NCBI GenBank assembly: GCA_963665545.2
Contig: CAXXKZ010000011.1
Location: forward strand, 868,001-932,000
Length of the DNA: 64,000 nt
Source: G963665545 sp963665545
Lineage (GTDB): Bacteria > Pseudomonadota > Gammaproteobacteria > Xanthomonadales > SZUA-36
Direction: 5' to 3'
Shown piece after piece: positions 53,535 through 62,848 of the stretch. The notes under the pieces are model-generated. The model did not search any database. It was not told the origin of the DNA and saw nothing but the letters and a program-made list of their open reading frames with translations. The position numbers and the translations under genes are program-made. Position 1 is the first letter of the stretch. Each line of letters begins with the position of its first letter.

Positions 53535-54608
53535 CTACCCGATGACCTCTTGATAGACACGGTAAATATTCAATCCAAACAGCTTTTCCAATTGTCCCTG
53601 TCCCATACCGCGTCGGGCCAGTCCGTCCCAGATGATCTCCATCCGACGAGGGCCGTTGAGTTCTTCAAAATAGAGCGGCCACTGCGAAGGATCAAAGTTC
53701 TCGCCTTCCTCACGTTTCAACTCATCCAGGTATTCCTCGGTCAGGACCAGTCGTCTGTGATCGCGGTCTGAACCAATGCAGACATGATCACTGCCCGCCA
53801 AATTTAATGCATGTTCGATATGTTGATAGTAGTAGTGCACGGCGTCATCAATCTGTTGGGTCATGAACGACCGCATCTGCGTTACGCCAAATACGCCGCC
53901 TTTATCCGCGAGCGCTTTAAGGTTTTTATCAGTCGTGTTGCGCTTATGTTCGAACAGTGCCCTGCAGCAGGAATGCGACACGATGACGGGTGCAGATGAC
54001 GCCTCAATCGTGTTTGCCATGGTCTTCATATTGGCGTGAGATAAGTCGATCAGCATGCCAATATCGTTCATCCTCTCAGCCACCTCGTGACCGAATACGG
54101 TCAGCCCTGAGCCATCGGATTCATTACAGCCCGCCCCGGCCCAATTCTGGTAGTTGTAGGTGATCTGGCTTGAGCGCACACCCAGGCCATAGAAGACATC
54201 CACATTATCGACATTCTTGCCAAACTGCGTAGAATTCTGAAACAGGTAGAACAGAGCGATCCTGCTCTGGTCACGGGCGGTTTGAATTTCGGCAACGCCC
54301 GTGGCCTTCAGCCAGAATTCGTTCTCCTTTATTATCAGGCGGTCATACTCGAGCACACCATCGATCGCCAATTCATAGGCACGGGCTTCAAAGGATTTAG
54401 GATCACAAAGCGTCACGGTAACTGAATTCATACCTGCATTGATCATTTCCCGGCACAGGGAATCGGTATAGACTTCCCGAATCTCACCCATGGCATCGAT
54501 AATCAGGGCTGCCTGGGTCGGCGTCTCCGCTGCCAGCGCGATTGATCCGCCGGCCCCTGCATGGAGGGCGGCTGCGGCTGCTCCTAAAGTGAATTCCCGT
54601 CTGTTAAT
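53535..54608 (-). CDS. Tat-exported M19-type membrane dipeptidase, degenerate metal site
   Basis: From ATG 54491 it reads 318 residues, but the frame continues upstream with a twin-arginine signal (NRREFTLGAAAAAL and AGAGGSIALAAE) to an in-frame TAG. The only position giving that signal is ATT at 54608 with AGAGG upstream, so an ATT start, about 357 residues, is proposed. M19 blocks are MLIDLSHANMKT, VIVSHSCCRAL and HVCIGSDRDH. The usual N-terminal HxD is replaced by IIDAMGEIR and the bridging Glu by a Gln-rich FQNSTQF, so the metal site differs from classic dipeptidases. Confidence 0.75.
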   Translation of the reverse strand: MNRREFTLGAAAAALHAGAGGSIALAAETPTQAALIIDAMGEIREVYTDSLCREMINAGMNSVTVTLCDPKSFEARAYELAIDGVLEYDRLIIKENEFWLKATGVAEIQTARDQSRIALFYLFQNSTQFGKNVDNVDVFYGLGVRSSQITYNYQNWAGAGCNESDGSGLTVFGHEVAERMNDIGMLIDLSHANMKTMANTIEASSAPVIVSHSCCRALFEHKRNTTDKNLKALADKGGVFGVTQMRSFMTQQIDDAVHYYYQHIEHALNLAGSDHVCIGSDRDHRRLVLTEEYLDELKREEGENFDPSQWPLYFEELNGPRRMEIIWDGLARRGMGQGQLEKLFGLNIYRVYQEVIG

Positions 54609-54624
54609 GTCCTCTGACCCCTAA

Positions 54625-56439
54625 CTACAGCCGTGCGATTTTCTGGATCAACGGCAGTTCCCAGAGTTCGTCCAGAGCACGAAGCTCGTCGAGTTCGTCA
54701 ATGACCGCATTGATCCGATTAATCGATCTGTGGTGGGCCAGGACGTGGCTTCTGCCCTGCCTGCCAATTCTTTCTCGCTCCTCGTTGTGGGTGAGGTAGT
54801 AGAGAATCTTCTGTTCAAGTTCCTCCATGCCCTCGTCCGTCAGATCGTAGAATATGACGTGTTGACCATCAATCAACGGGTTCTCGATGGGCTGAATCAT
54901 CCGGTCTACGAACACCAGGGCGCCGGAACTCAGTGCTTCCCAGGTCCGGGCGTCTCCTTCCCAGCGATCAGGGTTGGCGTGCAGTACGATCTTGCTATCA
55001 AACAGGCACTCTTTGTAGCGCTTGTCGATGCCCGATCTGCCGACTGGCCCGGGTTCGGAAACCGGTCCGATTTGCATGGGCAAGTCCTGTTCGGCGGCCA
55101 GCTTTTTGGCCAATTTCAGCAGTCGGCCTCTGGCCTGTGTCAATGTGTTGTCTTGCACGCCATCCTCGAACAGGCACGATACGGCTATCTTTCTCTTATT
55201 GTCATGGCGCCCGGCAATCGTCTCAGGCGGTTCGACCATGTCATCGACCACACAATATGCTGTCGCCATGACGGGCAATTCCCCGTAGTCGAATGCTTTC
55301 ATGGTCTGGCGATCTACACAGCTTCTTTTAAAGTACAGCTTCCAGCGGAAATCACCGGCGTCGTAGATCATTTCGGGATAGTCATCGTAATCCAGCATGA
55401 TGGCCTTGTGCGGGTACTTGTCTTTAATCGCTCGAAACCGGGTGTTGAGCGGGCAGTGATCGACCAGGTGATTCTGGCAGAAAATAAAGTAATCAGCGGT
55501 CTCAGGGTCGTCCACCAGGGTGACCTGTGGGTGAGCTGTGAGCCCTTCGTGCGTCAGCCTGATCTCGTTGCTCCTCGACTCGCGGTGATCGAACAAGGGA
55601 AAGTAGATTTTGTAGTTGGGGCCGTCAGCTTTCTTGACGTTGGATACTTTCCACAGTTGCCCACCATCGATTGCTTTCCAAAGAGCCTGGGCTTTCTCCA
55701 GCGGGAAGTGTTGTACCCGGACATGACTGGCCTTGCTTTTGCGAATCCGCTTTTTGATTTCAGCTGCTGAGAGGTCTTGGGTGACGATGATAGAAAAGCC
55801 GGGCAATGGCTCGTGTTCAGAAAACATCAACCCTATTGATACATCGTCAACGATGTCGTAGCGAATCAGATGCTTCCTGCGCACCAGGCTTTTGACTTCT
55901 TCTGCGCTGAGAAAATACCCCGATCCGCTGACGAAGGTATTGCCCTCATACTCATCCAATTCCGCCAGTGACTTGATACTTTTGTCCGGGCCAATCTTGT
56001 CTTTGGCCATCAGATCCGCCCTCAATGCATCGGTCCACACGCCCGAACCCGAATAGCGAATGGAGTCTTTTTTCTGAACGAAATGATCAAAGTGGGGGAC
56101 TCTGATGATACTGCTCAGGTTGGTTCTGAAAAACACATCGTATTTGTCCTGCAGCAATTCGAATGCATGGATGGTTTTGCTCAGAATTCCGGGGATTATT
56201 ATCGATTGGAATTGTGGTTCGCAGAGCAGCGCGGGATCGGAATTCTGATCCACGATGATGTTGTCGGCAAGATCACCAAACCTGCTGACGTCGGTATCGT
56301 GCTCGAACAACAGGAATACGTCTATGTGGGGCGTGTTCTCATTGGTATACCTGATGAGCTCAGCCCAATAAGACTTGATGTAATGCACGTAAACCGGCTG
56401 CGCAGTCGAGGCGATAACCAGAATGGCTATTCTTTTCAT
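54625..56439 (-). CDS. Glycosyltransferase, exostosin/GT1-like
   Basis: A 604-residue protein. The N-terminal third (FLLFEHDTDVSRFG; YDVFFRTNLSSIIRVPHFD; TFVSGSGYFLS) looks like a GT-A-type domain with a DxD-like region. The C-terminal part, from about residue 330, resembles exostosin-like or GT4-type proteins and holds WEGDARTWEALSSGALVFVD near 505, the sugar-nucleotide-binding E/SG pattern. No membrane helix is seen. It is 17 bases upstream of the M19 gene. The sugar transferred is unknown. Confidence 0.7.
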   Translation of the reverse strand: MKRIAILVIASTAQPVYVHYIKSYWAELIRYTNENTPHIDVFLLFEHDTDVSRFGDLADNIIVDQNSDPALLCEPQFQSIIIPGILSKTIHAFELLQDKYDVFFRTNLSSIIRVPHFDHFVQKKDSIRYSGSGVWTDALRADLMAKDKIGPDKSIKSLAELDEYEGNTFVSGSGYFLSAEEVKSLVRRKHLIRYDIVDDVSIGLMFSEHEPLPGFSIIVTQDLSAAEIKKRIRKSKASHVRVQHFPLEKAQALWKAIDGGQLWKVSNVKKADGPNYKIYFPLFDHRESRSNEIRLTHEGLTAHPQVTLVDDPETADYFIFCQNHLVDHCPLNTRFRAIKDKYPHKAIMLDYDDYPEMIYDAGDFRWKLYFKRSCVDRQTMKAFDYGELPVMATAYCVVDDMVEPPETIAGRHDNKRKIAVSCLFEDGVQDNTLTQARGRLLKLAKKLAAEQDLPMQIGPVSEPGPVGRSGIDKRYKECLFDSKIVLHANPDRWEGDARTWEALSSGALVFVDRMIQPIENPLIDGQHVIFYDLTDEGMEELEQKILYYLTHNEERERIGRQGRSHVLAHHRSINRINAVIDELDELRALDELWELPLIQKIARL

Positions 56440-56606
56440 AGGCCAGAAACTGCTGAATGCTGCCGCATGCCGGTAATGATACTCGCAACTCGGCTGCCTG
56501 AAGAGAACAATTGTGGACGCCGCGTTGACTACAATGGGGGTCCAACAGACAGGTCAATTTGCTGCGATGATGGTGTTGAAATCAAGGGCGGAGTGAATGG
56601 AGCGTG

Positions 56607-57715
56607 CTAGAGCGTACTTTCATATACTTTTCTGGTTTTCTCTGCCGTCTTTTGCCACGAAAAAGTGACCTAAGCGCTTGGCCCCTTTGGAAGTGATGCG
56701 CTTTCTCAAATCAGAGTCATTAATGACTCGCCCGATTGCCTGAGCTATGGAAGCACCGTCGCTTGGATCGAAATATACGGCACCGTCTTGCGCAATTTCA
56801 GGCAAAGAACCAGTATTGCTGCATACAACCGGGCACTCACAAGCGAAAGCCTCGAGCAATGGAATCCCAAAACCTTCATATAAAGAGGGGAAGGCGAACA
56901 GCACAGCATTCCTGTAAAACATGGGAAGTTCCGCATCGCTTATTGACGTTTGCACCACCCTGTTCATCAGTCCATTTTCTCTGATCATGGCGGATTCAGA
57001 TTTCAAAAATTTATTGCCTCCCGCACAAACCAGGTACAAATCTTTATCTTTGGCCAGTAATGGCAGGATGGATTCCAGAAATACTTGAAAGTTCTTGTAT
57101 TGGCTTCGGTGCCCGATGTAGAGGATGAATTTCTCTGGCAGAGAGAATTTTTTGGCGCCTGCAACAGTGGTCTCAATTGAGCCTCCGTGATATACGACAT
57201 CTACTTTCGATGCGGGCGTCTTCAGGATCTCAACCAAGTCTTTTTTTTGTGCACTCCGAAACACATATTATTTTGTCCGCTTTGCTGACCAACAGTTTCT
57301 TGTTTGCCAATGTTTGCCGGTAGTGGGGCATTTGTTTTCCGAATTTTTCATGAATCATGTCGTGGACAGTCAACACAAACGGCTTTTGGCCAAGAGATTC
57401 AAGAAATTCAGGCTCGTAATATGTCGGATGGAACACATCAAATTTCCCAGACGAAATCATTTTCAATGAATTGCGTCTGTTAAGGCGATACAACAATGAA
57501 AACAACAGCCTTTTACCTTTGAATTCGGTATGCGGTAAAAAGGTTTTGTGGTTCTGACCCTTGATCTGGTTAAGGTAGAAATTGTTTGAATACTTAACTG
57601 ATATTGTGGGCAAATCACCGTTCACTGCAAGATGCTTCGCCAATTCCACATAATAGCGAGATATTCCACCAACCCTTTGAATGGCAAATATCTGGTGGTC
57701 ATAAAGAATCTTCAC
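56607..57715 (-). pseudogene. GT4 family glycosyltransferase with two homopolymer frame breaks
   Basis: From GTG 57715, MKILYDHQIFAIQRVGGISR and VLTVHDMIHEKFG are a GT4 acceptor domain, ending CVSECTKKRLG when the frame is lost at the A8 run (T8 on +, 57241-57248). With A7 the frame continues into KDLVEILKTPASKVDVVYHG, FILYIGHRSQYKNF and the donor motif SLYEGFGIPLLEAFACECPV. A second run (A5 on +, 56660-56664) breaks the tail; with one base fewer it reads HFSWQKTAEKTRKVYESTL to TAG at 56607. The reconstructed protein is about 368 residues. Alternatives are phase variation or sequencing error. Confidence 0.75.
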
Positions 57716-57733
57716 GTGTCAAAATACAGTATG

Positions 57734-58507
57734 TCAGACCCGGCTGCGCCATATTTGCCGCAGCCAGGCGAATTTTGACAGATGCTTCAAACCCATCTTC
57801 AACCAGCGAATCATGTTTGAAGTAATCCTCGGGATCGAAAAATTTCGCATTCGAACTTCATGTTCTTCCATTAACGTGCTCGAAGAAAAGACGTGGCTAA
57901 CTCCCCCAAAAAAGGAGCGTGAAAAGCACATGGGAATTCGCTGTACGGTTGTACCGACCCTCACCAGTCTGGCCACCAGGTCATAGTCGGCAGCCAGGCG
58001 ATAATTCGTGTTGTAGGGCATATCTCCCAGCAGATCTCTTCGAAACAAAATGCTCGGATGTGAGGCGGGCATGCCGTACCAGGTCCAAGATTCTGAACGG
58101 GTTTTAGGCTCCACCACCTGTCCGTTTTGATAACACTGAAGGCAGTTGCCCCAAATCATTCCGGGCAGCGGAGTCAATGCCGCCTCGCGGAGGTGCTTGG
58201 CGTTAAATTCATCATGTAACTCATCCCCCGCATTGAGAAAAAGGACGTAGTCGCCACTCGCCAGGCGGCTGCCTTTGTTCATTGCATCAAAAAGACCTTC
58301 ATCAGGTTCCGATATGTAATGAGAGGATTTTTCAATCACCTCAGCCAGGGTATCGTGATACTCAGCTGACGCACATAAGGAGCCTCCATCAACCACAATC
58401 CATTCAAGACCTTGAGGGTGAATAGACGGCTCAATGGAACGGAGCGTATTCAAAAGACCTTCGAAATCGTTGAGATGAATAGTGACAATGCTGAACTTAA
58501 TATCCAT
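57734..58507 (-). CDS. GT2 family glycosyltransferase
   Basis: Nucleotide-sugar transferase of the WcaA-like type. From ATG 58507 it has 257 residues; ATG 58549 is an alternative adding 14 residues. The GT-A fold begins FSIVTIHLNDFEGLLNTLRS, with WIVVDGGS near residue 47 and ISEPDEGLFDAMNKGSRLASG near 75, then LNAGDELHDE carrying the metal-binding acidic residues. A C-terminal amphipathic stretch may touch the membrane. The neighbouring GT genes suggest a shared glycan locus. Confidence 0.85.
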   Translation of the reverse strand: MDIKFSIVTIHLNDFEGLLNTLRSIEPSIHPQGLEWIVVDGGSLCASAEYHDTLAEVIEKSSHYISEPDEGLFDAMNKGSRLASGDYVLFLNAGDELHDEFNAKHLREAALTPLPGMIWGNCLQCYQNGQVVEPKTRSESWTWYGMPASHPSILFRRDLLGDMPYNTNYRLAADYDLVARLVRVGTTVQRIPMCFSRSFFGGVSHVFSSSTLMEEHEVRMRNFSIPRITSNMIRWLKMGLKHLSKFAWLRQIWRSRV

Positions 58508-58677
58508 TGCCGGTGCATTATCACCTATCTGCGCCAATTTATTGGCCATGCCTGGCTTGGGAAATGCGGCGGGGATTACGCTCTGATGAGGATTTTGGCC
58601 GGCACCGTTTCACGGCTAACCCCGTTGGCCCCCTGTAGGGATTTGCTCCTGAATTCATACGGTGCGTCATAAGTTAA

Positions 58678-58698
58678 ATCGTTTTAGCTATTAACGAT
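58678..58698. promoter_or_regulatory. Inverted repeat in the GT2/M61 divergent intergenic region
   Basis: ATCGTT (58678-58683) and AACGAT (58693-58698) flank a nine-base AT-rich spacer, between divergently transcribed genes. It may be an operator. The rest of the 220-bp gap shows nothing else I can support. Confidence 0.25.
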
Positions 58699-58778
58699 AT
58701 GACATCAAGCCAGTCTTTTGTAACTCTTTCACCGGGCGCAACATCTAATATGGTGCCACTACCCAAAGGATGATTGCG

Positions 58779-60230
58779 ATGATCTCTGCAAAAATGTCAG
58801 TTACTTTATTGTTCGGCGTGCTGTCGGCGCTTTCTCAAACCACATCGGCCGATGAATATGTCGTGACGATCAAGGCTGACAACCCGCGCCTGGCGCTGGT
58901 CTCCGCTGCGCTTGAACCCGAGGGTGCTGAAATCGGTATGAACGAAGAAGGCGTTCACGGCCTGGAAAATGGCTGGGCCACTTTTGTGCAAAACATCGAA
59001 GTGGCAGGCGCCGATGGGACTACCTACGCCGTCGAGGCCCAAGCAGACAGCAGGTGGAGCCTCCCCGACTATGTGGCCGGGCCAATCAACCTCACTTACG
59101 AAGTGGTGCTGGGGCACGATGAGGTGGAGATTAAATTCGGTGACAACGGCGCCGCCTATGCCATGCCCACAGGCGTGATGTGGGCCGGTCGGGCGTTGTT
59201 TATTGCCGGCAAGCCCGCACGCGATATTTCCATACGCTTCGACTTGCCCGACGACTGGAACGTAACGACGGCCTGGAAGGAGAAGGCTGAACCGGACAGA
59301 GCATTCAATGTTCAGAATACCGAGGATTTGCTCAATTCAGCGTTCTTTGCCGGCACCCATGAGCAAGTGGACCTCATCGCCGGAGAAGTGACGCTCAGAT
59401 TGGCGCTTAGTGGGGAAAATACGCTGGCTATGCGTGACCAGATTACCGATATGACCGGGCTGTACCTGGACTACTATGAAAGCGCATTTCGATCACCAAC
59501 CAAGGCAAGCATGGTGTTAATTGCTTCTGACAGAAGTTACTGGGGGGGCGAGCTCATGGGCAGAGCAATTTCCCTGTCCATCGGCGGAAAGCCGCCGCCC
59601 GGTTACAACCCGCTTTCTGCCTTATCGCATGTCATCGCACATGAAATATTTCATGTATTTTCACTGATTCGAATGGAAATCAGTGAAGACCCTGGCACTT
59701 TTCAGTGGTTTGCCGAGGGCTTTGGTGCAGAGTACGCTGCATGGCTGGCGCGTTTGCGGCTGGGCCAATTTGACGCAGAGGAATTCCTTGCAGAACTGGT
59801 TACCCAGAGGGACAAATACCAGGCTCAGCTTGACGGCACATTGACCCTCGAATCGGCCGGCAAAACCAAGGCCGAGCACTATGACATGGTGTACAGCGGC
59901 GGCTTTATCGCAGCCATGTCGTTAGATTTTCTTATCCGCAGCCAATCCAATGGCGAGAAATCCCTGGACGATTTGTGGACCTACTTGTTGAATCATTATC
60001 CACGTGGTGGCGAGGAATTGACCATTCCAGGCCTTCTGGAGGCTGCTTTGGGACTGTACGGCAGTGGGATTGCTGGCGAACTTGAAGCGTACATTACAAG
60101 CCCTGATCCCATTCCATTTATGGAAAATGCAGCGTTAATGGGCCTGCGTTTCGGAGATGGCATTTTGACCGTTTCTGGTAACGCCTCTGCAAGCCAAAAA
60201 GCCCTGTGGGAAAGTTTTGTGACGCGTTGA
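58779..60230 (+). CDS. Exported M61-like gluzincin metallopeptidase
   Basis: A 483-residue protein from ATG 58779, with AAAGGA eight bases upstream; ATG 58770 overlaps that site. The signal peptide (VTLLFGVLSALSQTTSADE) is followed by a beta-sandwich domain. The zinc site HEIFH is near residue 288-292, in SHVIAHEIFHVFSLIRME, and the third ligand is in WFAEGFGAEY near 313, the glycyl-aminopeptidase M61 arrangement. The C-terminal region lacks the PDZ domain found in many M61 enzymes. The peptide specificity is unknown. Confidence 0.75.
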   Translation: MISAKMSVTLLFGVLSALSQTTSADEYVVTIKADNPRLALVSAALEPEGAEIGMNEEGVHGLENGWATFVQNIEVAGADGTTYAVEAQADSRWSLPDYVAGPINLTYEVVLGHDEVEIKFGDNGAAYAMPTGVMWAGRALFIAGKPARDISIRFDLPDDWNVTTAWKEKAEPDRAFNVQNTEDLLNSAFFAGTHEQVDLIAGEVTLRLALSGENTLAMRDQITDMTGLYLDYYESAFRSPTKASMVLIASDRSYWGGELMGRAISLSIGGKPPPGYNPLSALSHVIAHEIFHVFSLIRMEISEDPGTFQWFAEGFGAEYAAWLARLRLGQFDAEEFLAELVTQRDKYQAQLDGTLTLESAGKTKAEHYDMVYSGGFIAAMSLDFLIRSQSNGEKSLDDLWTYLLNHYPRGGEELTIPGLLEAALGLYGSGIAGELEAYITSPDPIPFMENAALMGLRFGDGILTVSGNASASQKALWESFVTR

Positions 60231-60242
60231 GGATATTGAGCC

Positions 60243-60563
60243 ATGGAACTCTTATTATTGCCCCTGAAGGTGCTGTCATTCATCTTCATTCTGGCGCCAT
60301 ACCTGGCGGCTGTTCCGGCACTGATTTTTCTCTGGTATTTCATTGCCCACCGGCGTTGGATTGCGCTGGCCGCAGCACTGCTCTGGGCTGCTTATGGCGT
60401 TTACGAGACGGCGATGATGTTGCGGATTCTGTGCACCGGTGAGTGCAATATCCGTGTCGATCTGCTGCTGATCTACCCGCTGCTGATCGCCGTATCTATT
60501 GCCGCGGCAGCCAGCTATTGGCGCAACCGCAAGCGCCCCAAATCCACCTCAAGGCCGCAGTGA
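60243..60563 (+). CDS. Small three-helix membrane protein
   Basis: A 106-residue protein with hydrophobic stretches at about 5-32, 38-57 and 73-91 and a basic C-terminus (NRKRPKSTSRP). GAGG lies about 11 bases before the ATG. It starts 12 bases after the M61 gene and its 3' end is 35 bases before the next GTG, so it may be co-transcribed with both. No family was recognised. Confidence 0.6.
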   Translation: MELLLLPLKVLSFIFILAPYLAAVPALIFLWYFIAHRRWIALAAALLWAAYGVYETAMMLRILCTGECNIRVDLLLIYPLLIAVSIAAAASYWRNRKRPKSTSRPQ

Positions 60564-60598
60564 CCATCGAGCAATCCGTCGATCAAGGAGACAATGTA

Positions 60599-61688
60599 GT
60601 GACTCGAAGAATTCTCACCGTCATATCATTTCTCGCGATCGGGGCTCATGTGGCGGTTACAAACGCCCAGGAGGAGATCGTTTTTTCGGGCATTACCTGG
60701 GAGACAACCGGGCAGACCGTGCAATTGACACAATTCGACGGTAGCCCGGCTTTGTTGCTGCAAAATGCCCGGGCCTTGGCAAAGGATCTGGCATTCGAAA
60801 ACGGCATCATCGAATTTGACATTGCTTTTCCACAAACGCGCGGCTTTGCCGGCGTTGGCTTTCGAGCCCAGGACGCGTCCAATTACGAAGCCTTCTACCT
60901 GCGATCGCACCAGAGTGGCAACCCGGATGCCAATCAGTACAATCCGGTTTACCACGGCAATTCTGCCTGGCAGATCTTTTATGGGCCGCGCTATAGCGCG
61001 CCACTGCACTATCGCTTTGATGAGTGGATGCATGTGCGCATGGTGGTGGCCGGTGATGCAGCCGATGTCTATCTGGACAGCGCTGAACCTGTGCTGCACA
61101 TTCCTGATTTGAAACGGGACAGGGCGAGCGGCTCTGTCATGCTCACTTCAAGTTTAGTTGGCGCTTACTTTTCCAAAATTGAGGTACGCCAGACCCATCG
61201 GTTCAGACGGTGGGCACGGCGCCGCCAGAGTCTGAATTGCCGGCTGGCTTAATCAGCGAATGGCAGGTCATGGGACCCATTTCCGGCAAGGCAGTGATGT
61301 CCTTGAGCGATTTTGCCAAACTCGATACCGGTGATGCCCAATGGACTCCGATGGCCGTGGAGAGCAACGGCATCGCCAATCTGGGCCAGATGGGCCCGCG
61401 CGACGAAGGCATCAATGTGGTCCTGGCACGAACAGTTTTACATGCCGAAGCGGCCCCCGCCGGCAAGTGCTGCATTTTGGCTACAGCGACGCGGTCCGGA
61501 TATTTGTCAATGGACGTCCGGTATACGAAGGCCACGATCTCTATCAAAGCCGCGACTATCGCTATCTGGGCACAGTAGGCCTGTTTGATGGCCTGATCCT
61601 TCACCTGCGTCCTGGTGACAACGAAGTGGTGTTCGCCGTCCAGGAGCGCTTTGGCGGCTGGGCGGTCATGGCCGCCCTGGCGGAATAA
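60599..61688 (+). pseudogene. Exported DUF1080/concanavalin-like protein with two frame breaks
   Basis: From GTG 60599, with AAGGAG eight bases upstream. The signal peptide (TRRILTVISFLAIGAHVAVT) and a LamG-like domain (GIIEFDIAFPQTRGFAGVGF; YFSKIEVRQT) stop being in frame near 61194. Adding a C to the CCC at 61194-61196 gives RQTPSVQTVGTAPPESEL and the 61210-61450 segment (LPAGLISEWQVMGPISGKAV). Near 61454-61466 a second single-base shift leads into VLHFGYSDAVRIFVNGRPVY to the TAA at 61688. The reconstructed protein is about 362 residues with a C-terminal jelly-roll-like region. Confidence 0.65.
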
Positions 61689-61717
61689 CGCAGCGCCTAC
61701 CACTTACCGGGCATGGC

Positions 61718-62758
61718 TTAGACGCGATCAAACTGCTCACCCAGCAATACCCCCAATACCCGTTGTTCCCCTTCGTTGAGATGTATGGAAGGACGGCCGT
61801 GGGCAAAGCGGTAATTGCACACGACGACAACATCGCCAACCCGCCAGTCGATCGGAATGCCGAAATCGTCGTACACATCGACAAAGGTCTGCAGCTCTTC
61901 ACGGGTCATCTCGGTATCATCACCGAAAGTCAATTTTAGCGGGCGCTCTTCGCCAGGCAGATGCATCACTTTGGGCCACCCGTCGAACCACATCCAGTGA
62001 TCTGCAACGCTGGCATAGAGCAAGTTGCGATCGAGCCGGGGAAAGTATTCGAAGGCCGAGATGTAATAGCGGGTTTTCAGCAGGCGATTCGCGCCCCATT
62101 CACAGATCAGCCCATGACTTTGAGCCAGGCGCATGGCCTCGTCCGCATCTTCGGTGCCCATGGATTTCTGCCAGTGGTTATACACACCGATTTGTTCGGT
62201 GCCCACAAAGGCCTCGCGATCGGTCAGATGACGGTGGTAACACAAACCCAATTTCTTGAGCTTTTGGCCCAGGTCAGTGGCCAGTATTGCGTCAGTGGCC
62301 TGGGCGTTGTCCGAGACAAATGTATGGCCACGCCCGGGCAGTGATTTGTGGCACAGGAACCCCAGCATGCGGGTGCTTTTGCCCACATAGGCCATTTCGT
62401 GATGGTAATGAAGCCAGGCTTCCAGCGGCGCGCCGACTTCATACACATTGGGTTCGAGATTATCTCGCGGGTTTGCGCCGGCGTTGTATTCCATCTCCCG
62501 GTTCACCACGATACGGGCAAAATGGCGCATATCACGCAATTTTGTCAGCCGGGTATTGACGAGGCAGACCAGGCCGACGTCATCAAAAGTCTTGCACATG
62601 CGCCGGGCCAATGCGCTGTCTTTGTGGAGGTCTGAATCATCCATCGCATAGTCTGCGCAGTCGATCGTGAACCGGTCCACTGGCACGGCAGGTGTGCCCG
62701 TCCACCAGCGCGGTTGGATGACATCTGATGTGACTGCCTGAGTGTGCAAGCTATTCAT
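61718..62758 (-). CDS. TauD/TfdA-like Fe(II)/2-oxoglutarate dioxygenase
   Basis: A 346-residue oxygenase. The facial triad is visible: HHEMAYV near residue 118 (HxE variant) and the distal histidine in NYRFAHGRPSI near 325, followed by the 2-oxoglutarate Arg in EGEQRVLGV. The fold-typical WRVGDVVVVCNY precedes it. The HxE form occurs in SyrP-like and clavaminate-synthase-like members. The substrate is unknown. It is convergent with the DUF1080 gene. Confidence 0.85.
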   Translation of the reverse strand: MNSLHTQAVTSDVIQPRWWTGTPAVPVDRFTIDCADYAMDDSDLHKDSALARRMCKTFDDVGLVCLVNTRLTKLRDMRHFARIVVNREMEYNAGANPRDNLEPNVYEVGAPLEAWLHYHHEMAYVGKSTRMLGFLCHKSLPGRGHTFVSDNAQATDAILATDLGQKLKKLGLCYHRHLTDREAFVGTEQIGVYNHWQKSMGTEDADEAMRLAQSHGLICEWGANRLLKTRYYISAFEYFPRLDRNLLYASVADHWMWFDGWPKVMHLPGEERPLKLTFGDDTEMTREELQTFVDVYDDFGIPIDWRVGDVVVVCNYRFAHGRPSIHLNEGEQRVLGVLLGEQFDRV

Positions 62759-62848
62759 TGTGATTACCCGAAACAGTTATTCCCAATGAGATTCTCCCTG
62801 GCAACTTTACCGCAAAAATTGCACAAAACGAACCCATATGGCCGTTCG

